Source: Nostoc sp. JL34 (GTDB lineage: Bacteria; Cyanobacteriota; Cyanobacteriia; Cyanobacteriales; Nostocaceae). From it: 64,000 nucleotides of DNA. Positions 28,289-37,990 of the stretch are shown one piece after another. The position numbers were made by a program, and so were the translations under genes. Under the pieces are notes generated by a model. That model did no database searches, was not told where the DNA came from, and saw only the letters and a program-made list of their open reading frames with translations. Within the stretch, counting starts at the first letter, position 1, and each line of letters starts with the position of its first letter. Location of the stretch: NCBI RefSeq assembly GCF_017114945.1, contig NZ_JABXKQ010000164.1, positions 30,707-94,706 of the forward strand. The letters are read 5' to 3'.

Positions 28289-28846
28289 ATTCAAGGTAAA
28301 ACCTGGTAACACATCTTCTCCCAATAAATGATTTGGCGACAGTAGCACTTCTTTCTCTTTTCCCTGGCGATAAATTTCCACCTGCTTACCTTTGGGGTCA
28401 ATTAGCCAGCCTAACCGCGCACCATTCTTCATATACTCCTGCATTTTGTCTTGGAGGGACTTGAGGGTGTCGGAATCAGATCGCAGTTCTACTACGAAGT
28501 CTGGACAAATGGGAGGAAAAGTCTTTCTTTCTTCAGAAGCCAGTGCTTCCCATCGTGCTAAAGGAATCCAAGCTGCATCAGGTGAACGTAAAGCTCCATT
28601 GGGAAGTTGAAACATCGTTGAAGAGTCAAAAGCTTCTCCAGTCCCGTCTTCATCTGTCCAAGTTCCCAAGCGTTGAGTTAATCTGCGATTTCGACTACCA
28701 GTTTCTCCACCAGTCGGCGCCATAACTACTAATTCTCCTGATGCGGTGCGCTCTAGTTTAGCATCAGGGTTGACTTGACATAGCTGATAAAACTGCTCAG
28801 AAGTGAGATTGATTAATGGTTCTAGGTTCAGGGTAATAGCAGTCAT
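28271..28846 (-). CDS. Uma2 family (DUF820) PD-(D/E)xK nuclease-like protein
   Basis: The 191-aa protein fits the Uma2 family that is greatly expanded in cyanobacteria. Visible landmarks are the N-terminal LTSEQFYQLCQVNPDAKLER, MAPTGGETG, the catalytic-type SPDAAWI and PDFVVELRS (D...E-x-x), the M-QEYM-NGARLGWLIDP motif and a C-terminal VLPGFTLNL. The fold is nuclease-like but cellular roles are largely unknown. It overlaps the STAND gene tail-to-tail by 18 bp. Confidence 0.88.
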   Translation of the reverse strand: MTAITLNLEPLINLTSEQFYQLCQVNPDAKLERTASGELVVMAPTGGETGSRNRRLTQRLGTWTDEDGTGEAFDSSTMFQLPNGALRSPDAAWIPLARWEALASEERKTFPPICPDFVVELRSDSDTLKSLQDKMQEYMKNGARLGWLIDPKGKQVEIYRQGKEKEVLLSPNHLLGEDVLPGFTLNLQGIF

Positions 28847-29345
28847 CTTGCAGCTTCTCCCGTCTTGATTATTACTATTATGGTTAACCTATTACCAGAT
28901 TGGAAGCCAACCTTCCCTAAGTGTAGCTGTAAAGTATCTGTGAGCATGGGTTTCACTTTCAAAACCATACTTTGCACGTTGGTTGCAACGTTCAGATGAT
29001 GGCATACTTTATTGCTTCTATCAACTCCCAGTCAAGGAGATTAATTCCAAGTTGCTCATCAGACTTTGCTAGAATTTGGGACTCTGTTTCCTTCCACAGT
29101 TGACTTTGAGATGGTTCTTTTCTAGAAATCTCCCCTAAATATTCTTTGGCTATTCGGCTAGCTCTGGGAATTTCTTCTAGTGACCATACTATAGTGTTTT
29201 TGTTGAAGAAGTTACAATTAGTGTACTTTCATATACTGGTACTTGTAGACACGGCAATATCTTCTTTATCTTCCCTTCTATCCTTTTGTTCAATGCCTGT
29301 CAACTTTCGCTAAATTGGAAAAAGGAAAACTCAAGGAAATCTTAA
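28847..29345. other. Intergenic region, possible gene remnant
   Basis: No intact gene was found. On the minus strand between about 29000 and 29220 two reading frames have protein-like composition but are out of frame with each other and interrupted by stops, as expected of a decayed small gene. I cannot identify it. The promoter of the response regulator lies at the right end; GGAAAACTCAAGGAAAT precedes its ATG and provides a ribosome-binding site. Confidence 0.45.
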
Positions 29346-30041
29346 ATGTCAGCACAATTGTTACTGGTGGATGATGAACCAGGGATACGGGAAGCCGTGA
29401 AAGACTATTTGCAAGAGAGCGGTTTCAGCGTTCAAGTCGCCAGTAACGCCCTTGAAGGTTGGGAATGGATGCAGATGAATACACCTGATTTAGTGATTTC
29501 CGATGTGATGATGCCTCAAGTGGATGGCTATCAGTTCCTCAAGCAACTGCGGGAAGATCCCCGCTTCCAAGCACTACCGGTAGTATTTTTGACAGCTAAG
29601 GGTATGACAGGCGATCGCATCCAAGGCTATCATGCTGGTGTTGATGCCTATCTTCCCAAACCCTTTGATCCAGATGAGTTAGTCGCCATAGTCGAAAATT
29701 TGCTAGCCCGTCGCGCCGCTAAGGCCGCAAGTAACGGGGATGACTCTGAAACCCCCGATCTTGCTGAACTAGCCAATCAGATTGCCCAAATCAAGGCGTT
29801 GTTAACTCAAAGAAATGCCATTTCCCAATCGCCAGCCCCTTTCAAAATTGATTTGACTCCCAGAGAACAAAGTGTTTTAAACTTGGTCGCTGAAGGGTTA
29901 ATGAACAAAGAAATCGCCCGTCGCTTAGAAACCAGCGTCCGCAATGTAGAAAAGTACGTTAGCCGTTTGTTTAGTAAAACCGGCACCAATAGCCGTACAG
30001 AGTTAGTTCGTTTTGCTCTAGAACACGGACTTGCTAAATAG
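29346..30041 (+). CDS. NarL/LuxR-type response regulator
   Basis: The 231-aa protein has a receiver domain (about 4-122) with the acidic pair DDE (9-11), phospho-acceptor Asp53 in ISDVMMP and the switch lysine in YLPKPFDP. A 30-residue linker follows, then a LuxR-type HTH (about 165-228, LTPREQSVLNLVAEGLMNKE). The order and linker resemble the Ycf29-like regulators of cyanobacteria and algal plastids. That assignment is tentative. No histidine kinase is adjacent, so it is an orphan regulator. Confidence 0.85.
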   Translation: MSAQLLLVDDEPGIREAVKDYLQESGFSVQVASNALEGWEWMQMNTPDLVISDVMMPQVDGYQFLKQLREDPRFQALPVVFLTAKGMTGDRIQGYHAGVDAYLPKPFDPDELVAIVENLLARRAAKAASNGDDSETPDLAELANQIAQIKALLTQRNAISQSPAPFKIDLTPREQSVLNLVAEGLMNKEIARRLETSVRNVEKYVSRLFSKTGTNSRTELVRFALEHGLAK

Positions 30042-30599
30042 GTATGGGGAAAGAGGAGGCAGGAGGCAGAAGTTCTAAAATGTTTGAATTTTGAATTTTG
30101 AATTCATTTCTCCCCTACCCCTTCTGCCCCTGGGTAATTGGTAATAGGTAACTGGCTGCTAAACCATAACCGATTACCAGTAATAGATAAAACATAAGTA
30201 TTTCAGCAAATCAGGCACTTAGCTAAAGCAAAAAGCTAAAAGGAAGGTTATTTATTTTTACTTTGGTCTTTTAGGTTTTTATTTGATTTGCGCCTGTTAT
30301 CCAATTCCCCATCTGTAAAGACACAGGGTTTTTTTCTTCCTGCAATGTTTTGATAAAAACTCGGTAAAATGCACCCGGCTGAATTTCCTCTTAGATTCTA
30401 CCAGTACCCTTTGCTACAAAGTTTTTAATAGCGGAAACTGTTCCTGGGACTTTGTGCTGCTAAATAAGACCTTCACAAAGTAGAAATCACAATATTTTAT
30501 GAATTCTATTTGTTGCTTAGTTTTTATGGCAACGGGGGTATGGGATCAACATTTGATTTGATGCCCAATTCACGCTTTTTCACTACTTAAATTACACTT
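30042..30599. other. Intergenic region between convergent genes
   Basis: This 558-bp region lies between the response regulator and the Asr1734-like gene, which converge. It starts with a purine-rich GGAGGCAGGAGGCAG tract and a TTTTGAATTTTGAATT repeat. No gene, clear terminator or recognisable RNA was seen. Confidence 0.5.
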
Positions 30600-30884
30600 T
30601 TAAGTTTGGGGATTTTCGGCAGCATTACGCAAGCGCATTAGCTGTCGTCGCATTTGAGGTGAGGCTTTAAACTCAGACACTTCCTGCGCTTTAACGGACG
30701 CTTGCAGCGTCTCTAGAAAGTCATCAGAACCCTCGGTTAAAGCATCAAGTAGCACCTGTAAGAGTTGCTCGCGATCGCTCAATAGACTCTTTTCCTCAAT
30801 CAACCGAAATTTAAGATGGATTTCGCACTCATAAACACCTACTTCGAGATTATTTATCTGGCGTGGTAATGCTTTGGAGTTCAT
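30600..30884 (-). CDS. Npun_R1517/Asr1734-family heterocyst differentiation regulator
   Basis: The 94-aa protein shows strong similarity along its length to the family of Anabaena Asr1734 and Npun_R1517: LEVGVYECEIHLKFRLIEEK, then SDREQLLQVLLDALTEGSDD, and a C-terminal SPQMRRQLMRLRNA. Asr1734 is reported as a negative influence on heterocyst differentiation in Anabaena; the mechanism is unclear. The 866-bp upstream region is unusually long for this gene density. I found no exact GTA-N8-TAC NtcA box in it; the nearest is GTA-N7-TAC near 31488-31500. Confidence 0.85.
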   Translation of the reverse strand: MNSKALPRQINNLEVGVYECEIHLKFRLIEEKSLLSDREQLLQVLLDALTEGSDDFLETLQASVKAQEVSEFKASPQMRRQLMRLRNAAENPQT

Positions 30885-31750
30885 AGCTATTGAGATTCCT
30901 TTACTTGGTTGTCATGAGGGTAAGGAGGTAGATGTCCAGCAGAATTCTTTATATCCCTTTTGAATCCAAAGTGCTTGAATTAAGAATTTTTCTTCATCAA
31001 TCACCTTTGTAATCCATTTCACTCTCCTGTGTTGTATTTTCAAGCTAGATTTTCAGTGTCTAGATTTTGACGTTTTTATGCCAGATGTAGCTTATGGTAA
31101 GCCATAACTATTATTCAGTTTTTAAGATTCTACACAATAAAGTTTCTGTAAGAAGTTGTTCAACCTTTTTAAAGGTTTTTACATCAACTTTATGTGAACG
31201 TCAACAACAGTTTGACTTGTTACTCTAATTTTGGTGTTTATACGTAAGTAAAACCGCTGAAGTTTTTTGAGTTTATTAAAGCCAGCGGTCGATGTAGCGC
31301 TATTGCGTGAAATTACTTGATGTACGTTTTTTGCAATAGAAAATTCAGGAGAAATTGATGAACATAGTTATTAATGTCAAAACTTTTGTTCTCTAGAAAA
31401 AATGTCCACAGATCAAATTATTTCTGCCGAGTGCCTCACCCAACTATCTTTTGGGCTTGATGGGTAAAAAAATCTTAGCAGTAGGTAAGATTTGTACATC
31501 AGATAAAAATACTCTACCGATTAATTTTTACAGAAAAATAATTCGACTACTGTCAGTACTAGCAGTTAACTGTGTCTTCAACTCATAACACAAGTAACAA
31601 GCTAATTCAGTAGAAGTGATATTTTTACTTATGCCCATTCAATATACCCTTTTGAAACTGCGATCAAAGCTTGTAAATTGAGAGCATTCAAGCTTGAATA
31701 TAGCGTTTACAATAATTTCAGTGTAATCCACGCAAATCTTACACCCTTTT
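30885..31750. other. Long divergent regulatory region (Asr1734-like gene / ndhM)
   Basis: This AT-rich 866-bp spacer separates two divergent genes. No open frame longer than about 50 codons looks coding. It must hold both promoters. A GTA-N7-TAC near-match to an NtcA box is at about 31488-31500. I recognise no RNA gene. Confidence 0.5.
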
Positions 31751-32110
31751 ATGGATAACCCGATGCTGCTCAAGTCCACAACCCGGCATGTCCGCATTTT
31801 TGCAGGTGAAATTGACCGGGATGGCGAACTGGTTCCTAGTCAACAAGTCTTAACGTTAGATATTGACCCAGATAACGAATTTAACTGGAATGAAGATGCG
31901 CTGCAAAAAGTTTATCGAAAATTTGATGAACTGGTAGAAGCATCTAGTGGCGCAGACCTCACAGACTATAACTTGCGCCGTGTTGGGTCAGATTTAGAGC
32001 ATTATCTGCGATCGCTCCTGCAACTGGGCGAAATCAGCTACAATCTTTCTGCCCGTGTTACCAACTACAGTATGGGAGTTCCCCAAGTTGCCATTGACGA
32101 CAAACAATAA
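31751..32110 (+). CDS. ndhM: NAD(P)H-quinone oxidoreductase subunit M
   Basis: The 119-aa protein is recognisable as NdhM of the cyanobacterial NDH-1 complex: TTRHVRIFAGEIDRDGELVP near the start, LTLDIDPDNEFNWNEDALQK, and the RRVGSDLEHYLRSLLQ helix. NdhM is a peripheral-arm subunit found in cyanobacteria and plastids, needed for NDH-1 assembly in respiration and cyclic electron flow at the thylakoid. It is transcribed alone here. Confidence 0.93.
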   Translation: MDNPMLLKSTTRHVRIFAGEIDRDGELVPSQQVLTLDIDPDNEFNWNEDALQKVYRKFDELVEASSGADLTDYNLRRVGSDLEHYLRSLLQLGEISYNLSARVTNYSMGVPQVAIDDKQ

Positions 32111-32702
32111 GCAAATGAGTTGGTAGCGGCTAGCTGAACCCTTCTTTATGAAGAGGGCTGAGTTAAAAATGCCTCGGCTGAGAGGAGAAAGATTTATAAG
32201 TACCACTTCTTCCTCGGCACTCAGCGAGAAGTCTGATCGCCGGAAGCCGGCGCTCAGCACTTCTGAAGAAATTTTTAGAGCCACTTCATTCGTCAGGTAC
32301 TTTTGCCAAAATTATATTTGCTATTCTTAATTCTTAATTAAAGTTAATTGTTGCTATCCTACTTATAAACTAAATAAATACCAACATTATCTGCTTCTTG
32401 ATGATGGGGTAATTCAGTAAAAGCAAATAGCGCAGTTATGCTTGGGTTATGCTTTGGTAACAGGGTTGGAGTTAGTTGCTTTGGCGATGGAGAGTCACAG
32501 GGCAATAGAAGCTATGATGAGGCTGTATGGTTGACTTAGGAGCGTATTCTTTGGATAAGTAAGTATTAGCACCTGCTGATATCCGCCAGCTCAAATCATC
32601 ATCTAAAGTCTGGGTATGTCAAGTTTAAGAAAGATGAGCGGTCTAGATTGTCCCTACTAATGCTGTTAAAGAAATTGCCAATCGCTGATCGGTGCGAAAA
32701 CT
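32111..32702. other. Intergenic region after ndhM
   Basis: No gene was found in these 592 bp. A CGCCGG-AAG-CCGGCG hairpin near 32238-32253 and a C/T-rich palindrome-like stretch near 32139-32155 may end ndhM transcription. The right half is AT-rich and precedes the PP2C gene, whose ATG has no strong ribosome-binding site. Confidence 0.5.
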
Positions 32703-34979
32703 ATGGAAAATGACGCGGCAACGCTCTACTGTCCAAACGAAAATTGTCAGGCTGCCAACCCCCTGACTCACAAGTTTTGCCAGCGATGTTCCACGCCCCT
32801 ACCCAAAAATTACCTCTGGGCTGTGGTAGATGGCCCGAGTGTGGGTAGCCCTGGAGAAATATTAGCCGATCGCTATTTAGTCCTTGATAAATTTCTTCTT
32901 TTAGATACGAAGCCTGGTTTATTATCGCTAACGCCTGAGTTAGATAATTTACAGCCATTAAGAGCTTACCTGAGACTGATTCCCTACCGCTTACATGTAC
33001 CACAGGTATATGGAGTGCTTTTTCTAACTGACGGCTCCTCCCATCGAGAAATATTACTCTTAGAAAAACCGCCACTACTAATAGATGACACTAGCCAACA
33101 AGTGCATTTAGGCAGCGAGTTAACTACCGCTTGGCGTGATGCGACATCGATGCGCCAACTCAATTGGTTATGGCAAATAGCTCATCTGTGGCAGCCTCTT
33201 GCGAGTGAAGGTGTCGCTTCTAGCTTGCTTGACTCAGATGTATTACGGGTAGAAGGATCATTAGTCCGTTTATTAGATTTGCGTTTTGACACTGCAATAT
33301 CACCAGAATTGCCCCAACTAGGTGAATTTTGGCAGCAGTTGGTTAGTGATGCCAAACCAGCCATAACTGAATTTGTCGATCGCGTTAGCCTTTCCTTAAT
33401 TCAGGGAGAAATAAACTCAACCGATCAATTAATTGGAGTTTTAGATCGGGGATTGGCTGGATTAGGGCGATCGCAAACACCAACGATCCAAATTATCACC
33501 AAAACCGACACCGGGCCAAGTCGCCAACGTAACGAAGATGCCTGTAGCCCCTCCAGTGGGACTCTGGTGAGCAAACCACCCCAGCCAACAGCCTTAGCAA
33601 TTGTCTGTGATGGCATTGGCGGCCATGAGGGGGGGAATGTCGCCTCTAATTTAGCTATTGAAACCATCCAGCAGCAGGTACAGCAACTCACAAAAGTTCC
33701 CTACGACCACATAGACCCCTCACTGCTGCTGAATGACCTAGACAAGGCAGTGGCAATGGCCAATGACAAAATTAGTCAGCGCAATGACGTTGAAAATCGC
33801 CAAGGGCGTCAACGGATGGGCACGACTTTAGTCATGGCATTGCCTGTTGCCCACGAAATGTACATTACCCACGTCGGCGATAGTCGTGCTTACTGGATTA
33901 CACGCCACGGCTGTTATCAAGTTACCCTCGACGATGATGTTGCCTCTCGCGAAGTGCGGCTAGGTTATGCCATTTACCGCGAGGCTGTACAACAAAGTGC
34001 TGCTGGTTCTCTCGTCCAGGCATTGGGCATGGGGCCGAGTAGTTCATTACATCCCACATCGGGACGGTTTATGCTCGATGAAGATGCTGTTTTTCTGCTC
34101 ACATCCGATGGTTTGAGTGATTTTGATCGGGTGGAGGAATACTGGGAAACAGAAATATTGCCGATTCTCATCGGGGAAGCAAATATAGCAAGTGTTGCCG
34201 ATAGGTTAGTCGAAATCGCTAATACGAAAAATGGACACGATAATGTCACCGTTGCTTTAGTTCACTATCAAGTCCAATACTGGGAACCAGAAATCACCAT
34301 CAAAGCAGTGATTACAGAAAGTTATTCTGCCAAAACTGTTGATTTTACGTCCAGGACGACAGATGCGACACTTTTAGGTAGCCCAAACCACAAAACTCAG
34401 GTCATTCCCGAAAAGGAGCCGGTCAAAACACGCAGTTTACCCCTACAGTGGATAGTTCCATTAATATTTGTGGTAGCAGCAGGTTTTTTAGGATTGTTCG
34501 TGAAGCAACTGCGATCGCCATCAGGGGCCTCTCCAATTTTTTCCAATCCATTACAAACTCAAAACCCTGCCATCGAAGCGACACCCGCACCGCGATCGCT
34601 TGCTAAACTTTCTCCTGGTTGGGTTATAAAAACTAACAACGACATCTCCTTGGGAAACAACCAATTACTTCCTCGTGGGACTTTTTTAGAAGTTATTGAG
34701 AGAAAATCAAATCCCAAACCTGCTTCGGGAAATTTTTTGGTGTCTATGCGAGTCTGTACCAATAAAAGCACACAAACTCCAGCTAATACCAATAAATCAG
34801 CAGTAACTAACCCAGTTCCAGCCAACTCAAAACCTTTGCCAGCAACAGTATTGTTAGACTTCTCCCAACTCAACCGTTTTGGCGTATCTGTTTTAGAATC
34901 AGATGCACCAAGTCCATGTAGAACTGTCACGCAACCGCCAGTTACTCAACCACCTGCACCTGACACCAGTCCAACTTAA
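32703..34979 (+). CDS. PP2C-family Ser/Thr phosphatase with zinc ribbon and membrane anchor
   Basis: The 758-aa protein begins with a zinc ribbon (CPNENC then CQRC, residues 10-30). Residues about 45-265 look like a degenerate protein-kinase-like region (starting ILADRYLVLDKF). The PP2C domain (about 275-530) keeps all metal-binding motifs: RNEDAC, VCDGIGGHEGG, THVGDSRAYW, LLTSDGLSDF and GHDNVTVALV. One transmembrane helix (about 578-598) is followed by a C-terminal region of about 160 residues on the other side of the membrane. It should dephosphorylate Ser/Thr-phosphoproteins. The next gene encodes an FHA domain, a phospho-Thr reader, which fits one signalling pathway. Confidence 0.88.
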   Translation: MENDAATLYCPNENCQAANPLTHKFCQRCSTPLPKNYLWAVVDGPSVGSPGEILADRYLVLDKFLLLDTKPGLLSLTPELDNLQPLRAYLRLIPYRLHVPQVYGVLFLTDGSSHREILLLEKPPLLIDDTSQQVHLGSELTTAWRDATSMRQLNWLWQIAHLWQPLASEGVASSLLDSDVLRVEGSLVRLLDLRFDTAISPELPQLGEFWQQLVSDAKPAITEFVDRVSLSLIQGEINSTDQLIGVLDRGLAGLGRSQTPTIQIITKTDTGPSRQRNEDACSPSSGTLVSKPPQPTALAIVCDGIGGHEGGNVASNLAIETIQQQVQQLTKVPYDHIDPSLLLNDLDKAVAMANDKISQRNDVENRQGRQRMGTTLVMALPVAHEMYITHVGDSRAYWITRHGCYQVTLDDDVASREVRLGYAIYREAVQQSAAGSLVQALGMGPSSSLHPTSGRFMLDEDAVFLLTSDGLSDFDRVEEYWETEILPILIGEANIASVADRLVEIANTKNGHDNVTVALVHYQVQYWEPEITIKAVITESYSAKTVDFTSRTTDATLLGSPNHKTQVIPEKEPVKTRSLPLQWIVPLIFVVAAGFLGLFVKQLRSPSGASPIFSNPLQTQNPAIEATPAPRSLAKLSPGWVIKTNNDISLGNNQLLPRGTFLEVIERKSNPKPASGNFLVSMRVCTNKSTQTPANTNKSAVTNPVPANSKPLPATVLLDFSQLNRFGVSVLESDAPSPCRTVTQPPVTQPPAPDTSPT

Positions 34980-35282
34980 TCAAATACTCGATAAACTGGT
35001 AAAAACCTGAAATAATAACAGTAACAATCATAGTAAAAAACTTACAAGGTCAAAAAAGTAGAAAATTTTCACCTTGGAGAATTGTTATTTGAAATTATCA
35101 AGAAAGGTAGGAGGCAAAAGGAGCAAAGGTCTAGGACTCCTACTGTTGCGTCAGCTTCCCGCAAGGTACGAGAGTTCAGTAACTCCAAATCAGGAAAGGT
35201 CGAATCTTATAGCTGATTTACTCCTCCTGCCTCCTGCCTCCTGCCTCTTTCAATTGTTTTTAGCTTTTAGTTTAATGAATCC
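34980..35282. other. Spacer between PP2C and CHAT-FHA genes
   Basis: These 303 bp hold a GGAGGCAAAAGGAGCAAAGG tract and a CTCCTGCCTCCTGCCTCCTGCC heptamer-like array near 35221-35250. No gene was recognised; the 73-codon frame at 35074-35295 has a repeat-derived composition. Confidence 0.5.
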
Positions 35283-36857
35283 ATGCCATCCCTGAATTTG
35301 GCGATCGCCCGTCTCCTAAACACTGGCACTGACAACTTCGCCATTTGGGTGGTCAAGGCTCCCTATCCCAGTGGCTACGTTTTACATGACTGTGTATGGC
35401 CTGTTGAACTTACCCAAGTCTGGCAAGAATGGCAGCAGATGTTTGCTGGTCATGGTCGCCTAGATATTTCCTCAAACTCAACATCTCAAAAGGTCATCCC
35501 ATTCCCCATAGATTGGATTTCACCCCCTTCAGGTCAGACTACTGGCCCCTACAGCAGTCGTCTGATGCAATACTTGGGAATGAATTTATGGCGCTGGGTA
35601 TTCGATGGGCAAATTCTCGGTAGTCTAGAACGCAGTCGTGGTATTGCTATGGGTCAGCATACACGTTTGCGCTTTCGACTAGAAATTCGCGACCCGGATC
35701 TGATTGCTTTCCCTTGGGAAATTATGCAGCGTGAGCCTGGTCAATCGGCTATGTCTCTCTCCCAAGATTTGCTATTTAGTCGCACCAGCACTGAAGTTGA
35801 AGCTTTACCGTATTTAAGAACCGATCAGGCTTTAAGTATTTTGCTAGTTTTAGGTCATGATGACAAGCTGCAACTAGAACAAGAAGCTGCTATTTTACAG
35901 CAAACTCTTGCAGATACACCTGGTAATTCCCAAAGATACGCACCTTGTATAGTGAATCAACTCCTCCAACCAACTCCACAAGAGTTGATTGATGAATTAG
36001 AAACCAAAGCATATAACGTTTTCTTTTACGCTGGACATGGTTTGCCAGATCCAGATGGGGGGTTACTGTTTTTGCGCCCAGATATGCCCCTAAATGGGAT
36101 AGAATTGGCGCAAGTATTGACCCGTACAGGTGTGAAATTAGCGGTTTTCAACGCCTGTTGGGGCGCACAACCAGCTGCAATCAATCATCAAGCGATACCT
36201 GCCAGCAGTTTAGCAGAAGTACTGATTCGTCATGGTGTACCTGCGGTTTTGGCGATGCGCGATGAAATCGCTGACCACGAAAGCCACAGTTTTATTCAAG
36301 CCTTTACCGAAGCTTTGCGATCGCACAAACCAATTGATGAAGCCGTAGCACAGGCTAGGCAAGAGTTGTTAACATTGTATAAATTTAATCAACCGGCTTG
36401 GACTTTGCCTGTTCTCTACCTGCATCCAGATTTTAATGGCGAACTGATTAAGAATCTGGATGAAGGGATTACGGAATTGCCAGATACAGCCATTCCTGAT
36501 GTAGGTTCGCCGCTTCCGACTGCAAGTTTACGATCGCTTACCCCAAAAGGTAAAACTTGGTTACTACGTTATGGAGTCACCCGCATCGGCCGCACGAAAG
36601 ACAATGATATTGTCATCCCCGAACCATCTGTATCCAAACGCCATGCCGAAATCTTCTGTCGCAATACTCTTACTGATGCTACATTAGTGCGAACTTATTA
36701 CTTGCAAGATTTTTCCACCTACGGAACAACCTGGTTTTTAGGGCCTAATGGTTGGCAACAAATCCTCCGAGAGGAAGTCCCATTGAAATCAGGAATGCAG
36801 GTAAAGTTTGGAAGTGCTAGAGGTGAAACCTGGGAGTTTGTGATTGAAGACTCCTAG
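35283..36857 (+). CDS. CHAT-domain protease fused to an FHA domain
   Basis: The 524-aa protein has a beta-rich N-terminal region (1-about 170), a CHAT (caspase-like) domain (about 180-385) with catalytic His in YAGHG and Cys in FNACWG, then a C-terminal FHA domain (about 425-520) with the phospho-Thr-binding signature RIGRTKDNDIVIPEPSVSKRHAEI. CHAT proteases cleave partner proteins; the FHA would target this one to phosphorylated clients. It follows the PP2C gene by 303 bp in the same direction, and another FHA protein fused to a membrane protease is encoded downstream. Confidence 0.88.
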   Translation: MPSLNLAIARLLNTGTDNFAIWVVKAPYPSGYVLHDCVWPVELTQVWQEWQQMFAGHGRLDISSNSTSQKVIPFPIDWISPPSGQTTGPYSSRLMQYLGMNLWRWVFDGQILGSLERSRGIAMGQHTRLRFRLEIRDPDLIAFPWEIMQREPGQSAMSLSQDLLFSRTSTEVEALPYLRTDQALSILLVLGHDDKLQLEQEAAILQQTLADTPGNSQRYAPCIVNQLLQPTPQELIDELETKAYNVFFYAGHGLPDPDGGLLFLRPDMPLNGIELAQVLTRTGVKLAVFNACWGAQPAAINHQAIPASSLAEVLIRHGVPAVLAMRDEIADHESHSFIQAFTEALRSHKPIDEAVAQARQELLTLYKFNQPAWTLPVLYLHPDFNGELIKNLDEGITELPDTAIPDVGSPLPTASLRSLTPKGKTWLLRYGVTRIGRTKDNDIVIPEPSVSKRHAEIFCRNTLTDATLVRTYYLQDFSTYGTTWFLGPNGWQQILREEVPLKSGMQVKFGSARGETWEFVIEDS

Positions 36858-37004
36858 CGGAGCTATTGCACAAATAGATTTTTATCTGAAGCATCAGCTT
36901 TTAAAATCTGTTTTTCTTGGAGAAAAAACCAACTATTTTTGCGGAAATGTCCTCTGAGAAATTGTAGCTGTCAATACCACCAAATAATTATGAGGTAAGA
37001 AAAT

Positions 37005-37652
37005 ATGGCTAATAAAATTAACGGCTCAGACACTTTCTCCTCTTTGCCATCTCAAGTAGATTTAGAGTTATTAGAAGCGTTACTGGAACCAGAGGATGCT
37101 AACTATCCTTGGAATCCAAGTGATGATGAATCAGAAGCTTATTTTCAGGAACTAGAACAACAGTTCGGAATGGAAGATTTGCAGGGTGTTGAACTGATGA
37201 AGCGATCGCAAGATTTTTACAGCCATCTAGATACACTTTGGTCTGGTATTACTCCTACGCCAGACTACAATGACAACCTACAAGAGGGAGTAGTGCTTAA
37301 TCTTCAAGAAACATTACGGACTGCTTTTGCTGCCTGTGTGCCCCAAGCATTGCTCAACACCATCGCCACCAAAGCTGCTGAGATATTTGCTGCTCGCCAA
37401 GTCATCAGTGAGCAACTGGTTGAATGCGTTCAGACAGTACTACCAACTTGGGGAACAGAGGATCTTTTAGTCTTGGCTCGTCCTTTTGCTTACGCTATGC
37501 GAAGTAGTGAATCGCACAACGCGGCATCTGCGCTCAGTAATCTTAACAATAGCGAGTGGACAGCTTTATCAGAAGTAGAGAAAGCAAAGGTTAGTTTAGC
37601 GATCGCTTCTTATGCTTTCACTGAACTTAACAAGTCTCAGTCTGAACTATGA
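37005..37652 (+). CDS. Hypothetical protein in the CHAT-FHA/PP2C cluster
   Basis: The 215-aa acidic, largely helical soluble protein has no signal or membrane segment. The N-terminal third is rich in Glu/Asp (LEPEDANYPWNPSDDESEAY). The rest looks like a helical bundle (EEIFAARQVISEQLVECV-like). A good Shine-Dalgarno (GAGGTAAG) precedes the ATG. I do not recognise the family. Position suggests a client or partner of the preceding protease, which is inference only. Confidence 0.72.
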   Translation: MANKINGSDTFSSLPSQVDLELLEALLEPEDANYPWNPSDDESEAYFQELEQQFGMEDLQGVELMKRSQDFYSHLDTLWSGITPTPDYNDNLQEGVVLNLQETLRTAFAACVPQALLNTIATKAAEIFAARQVISEQLVECVQTVLPTWGTEDLLVLARPFAYAMRSSESHNAASALSNLNNSEWTALSEVEKAKVSLAIASYAFTELNKSQSEL

Positions 37653-37990
37653 ATCGGGAATGAAGAATGGGGAATAGGGAATAGAAAAAGCTAGAATTCT
37701 TATCTTGCGTTGTGTTCGCGTCACCCGCGCTTTGCGTTCACTCTGTTCAGAGGTGTCTTTTGCAAAGAAAGATGTTGGTTTGCCTTACGCAGAAGCGCAA
37801 ATAAAGAGTTAAAAATCAAGACTTTTGGAAGAAGTTTAATGATTTTTATTTTATAGGTATAATTACCTCAGAGTAAACTAACTGTACGCTAATTTTCAAA
37901 CTAGGCCATCTATCCCAAGAGGTAAATATTTAAGCATTGAGCATTGGTTATTCTCCTTGTCCCCCTCATCTTCCCCTGCTCCCCCTGCTT
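37653..37990. other. Spacer between convergent genes
   Basis: No gene was found. It holds a GAATGGGGAATAGGGAATAG heptamer-type tract at about 37661-37682 and a GTTCGCGTCACCCGCG-type interspersed repeat near 37714. There is also a C-rich pyrimidine tract (CCCCTGCTCCCCCTGC) near 37974-37989 just past the PrsW gene stop. Confidence 0.5.

Noticed and set aside
29000..29220. Small minus-strand gene upstream of the response regulator
   Set aside because: Protein-like stretches occur but are out of frame with each other and contain stops; at most a decayed remnant.
31488..31500. NtcA box upstream of the Asr1734-like gene or ndhM
   Set aside because: The spacing is GTA-N7-TAC, one base short of the consensus, with no matching -10 box seen at 22 nt.
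35074..35295. 73-codon frame between the PP2C and CHAT-FHA genes
   Set aside because: Encoded by CTCCTGCC-type repeats; no coding signature.
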